Below are positions 5,674 to 6,612 of a stretch of 6,612 bases of DNA, piece by piece. The stretch covers positions 1 through 6,612 of the forward strand of contig JALRLN010000074.1 of NCBI GenBank assembly GCA_023254445.1. Direction: 5' to 3'. Below the pieces are notes generated by a model. It was not told the origin of the DNA. It did no database searches and saw only the letters and a list, made by a program, of their open reading frames with translations. Numbering within the stretch: the first letter of the stretch is position 1; each line of letters begins with the position of its first letter. Source of the stretch: Candidatus Poseidoniaceae archaeon (GTDB lineage Archaea; Thermoplasmatota; Poseidoniia; Poseidoniales; Poseidoniaceae). Both the position numbers and the translations under genes were made by a program.

Positions 5674-6612
5674 TCAGAGGACCACGAGGTCAACGCTGTG
5701 GGTGGCGCCTGCGAGTTCCTTTTGCGCGAAGGCCTTCATCGCACGGGCAGCCACGCTGTTGTGCATGCCGACGTCGCTGTGGTCGTCACCGAGCACGATC
5801 CGGCCAACGGCCATCGCATCGCAGCCCACCGTCTCCACAATCCAGTCCTCAAGGGCGGCCTTGGAGACGCCCTCGCTGGCGGAAAGCCCAACCCGGAGGG
5901 TGATGAAGCCGAAGGGGTCCGCCGCGTCGGAGAGGTCCTCGCGCCAGGCGACCGGGTCTCGCTCCACCCCTTCAGGAAGGTCGAACACCTCGACCTCCTC
6001 AACGGGGAGGTCGTAGGTCGCGATGATGTTCTGCATCTGTTGGCCCGACGTCCGGTCGACGAGGGTCCACGCTTGGCCGGTGCGGCCGATGCGACCTGTG
6101 CGGCCGATGCGGTGGATGAACGCGTCCATGTCGTTGGGGACGTCGTAGTTGATGACCATCGTCACGGAATCCACGTCGATGCCACGGGCCGCAACGTCGG
6201 TGGCGACGATGATCCGGAGTTGGCCCTCTCGGAAGGTGCCCAAGATGCGCTCACGCTGGTTCTGGCTCAGGTCACCGTGCAGGCCGTCGACCTCGAACTT
6301 GGCCTTCCCGAGACGCTCGATGAGCAGGTCGACCATGCGCTTGGTGTTGGCGAAAATGATCGCTTGGCCGTCCTCTTCAAGGTGCAGCAGCAAGCGTGCC
6401 GTGGCCCACAATTTGTTGGAACGACCGACCTGCGCCACGCACAGGCGAACGTCTGGCAGGTCGATTTCGTCCTCGTTCGTTTGGACGAACTCCGGGTCCT
6501 GCATGAACTCGAAGGCCGCATCGACGATTTCCTGAGGGAAGGTCGCGGAGAACAACAAGGTCTGCTCGCGGGACGTCATCCGCTCAAGCACCCAGAGGAT
6601 GTCGGGGAAGAA
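5674..6612 (-). CDS. DEAD-box RNA helicase, C-terminal part (cut by window edge)
   Basis: This is an ATP-dependent RNA helicase, probably acting in ribosome assembly or RNA turnover. The window holds the last 312 residues, and the frame continues beyond 6612. Walker A and DEAD motifs lie outside; the first residues, FFPDILWVLERM, are the stretch that normally follows DEAD by about ten residues. Counting from the edge, motif III (SAT) is at 22-24, motif IV (IIFANT) at 85-90, HGDLSQNQR at about 112-120, motif V (ATDVAARGIDV) at 137-147, and motif VI (HRIGRTGR) at 167-174. All core C-lobe motifs look intact. The C-terminal region, about residues 235-312, resembles the DbpA-type RNA-binding (RRM-like) domain, which in E. 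coli DbpA targets 23S rRNA. That domain call is tentative. The stop directly abuts the stop of the archaeosortase gene. Confidence 0.95.
   Translation of the reverse strand, partial: FFPDILWVLERMTSREQTLLFSATFPQEIVDAAFEFMQDPEFVQTNEDEIDLPDVRLCVAQVGRSNKLWATARLLLHLEEDGQAIIFANTKRMVDLLIERLGKAKFEVDGLHGDLSQNQRERILGTFREGQLRIIVATDVAARGIDVDSVTMVINYDVPNDMDAFIHRIGRTGRIGRTGQAWTLVDRTSGQQMQNIIATYDLPVEEVEVFDLPEGVERDPVAWREDLSDAADPFGFITLRVGLSASEGVSKAALEDWIVETVGCDAMAVGRIVLGDDHSDVGMHNSVAARAMKAFAQKELAGATHSVDLVVL

Overview
The window is GC-rich, gene-dense DNA that most likely comes from an archaeon, probably a marine Thermoplasmatota lineage such as Ca. Poseidoniales (Marine Group II). Four things point that way. 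A TATA-like box lies about 28 bases upstream of a tRNA-Glu gene that has no encoded CCA. Several starts carry GGTGA or GAGGTG ribosome-binding sites. An exosortase/archaeosortase-family membrane protease is present. The genes are short, tightly packed units on both strands. The lineage is an inference from gene content; no phylogenetic marker was searched.

Layout. Positions 1-135 are non-coding apart from the tRNA promoter. tRNA-Glu(CTC) lies at 136-208. The 129 bases from its end to the next gene are unusually structured. They hold a perfect 11-base inverted copy of the tRNA 3' end (232-242), then a near-perfect 14-base direct copy of it (284-297). The two copies form the base of a 66-base hairpin of about 21 pairs. 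Next on the plus strand come a helical protein of unknown function (338-895) and, four bases later, a soluble SPFH/band-7 protein with a long coiled coil (900-2135). This pair looks like a two-gene operon. A small secreted or membrane-anchored protein follows on the minus strand (2150-2752). The plus strand then has a GNAT acetyltransferase (2832-3416) and a 94-residue EF-hand protein (3426-3710). On the minus strand a TusA-like sulfur carrier (4310-4561) overlaps the GTP cyclohydrolase II gene ribA (3714-4313) by four bases. An archaeosortase-family protein with extra C-terminal membrane segments runs on the plus strand (4636-5673). A DEAD-box RNA helicase, cut by the window edge, comes in on the minus strand (5674-6612).

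How the genes relate. There is no single pathway. The set is mixed housekeeping: translation and RNA (tRNA, helicase), riboflavin and sulfur metabolism (ribA, TusA-like), envelope functions (SPFH pair, secreted protein, archaeosortase), and regulation or signalling (GNAT, EF-hand). Convergent genes end 14, 3 and 0 bases apart, so there is almost no room for terminators. No insertion sequence, integrase, CRISPR array or phage gene is visible. No stretch over 300 bases lacks a gene. The most unusual signal is the tRNA-derived hairpin at 232-297. The SPFH/helical-protein pair and the extended archaeosortase come next.
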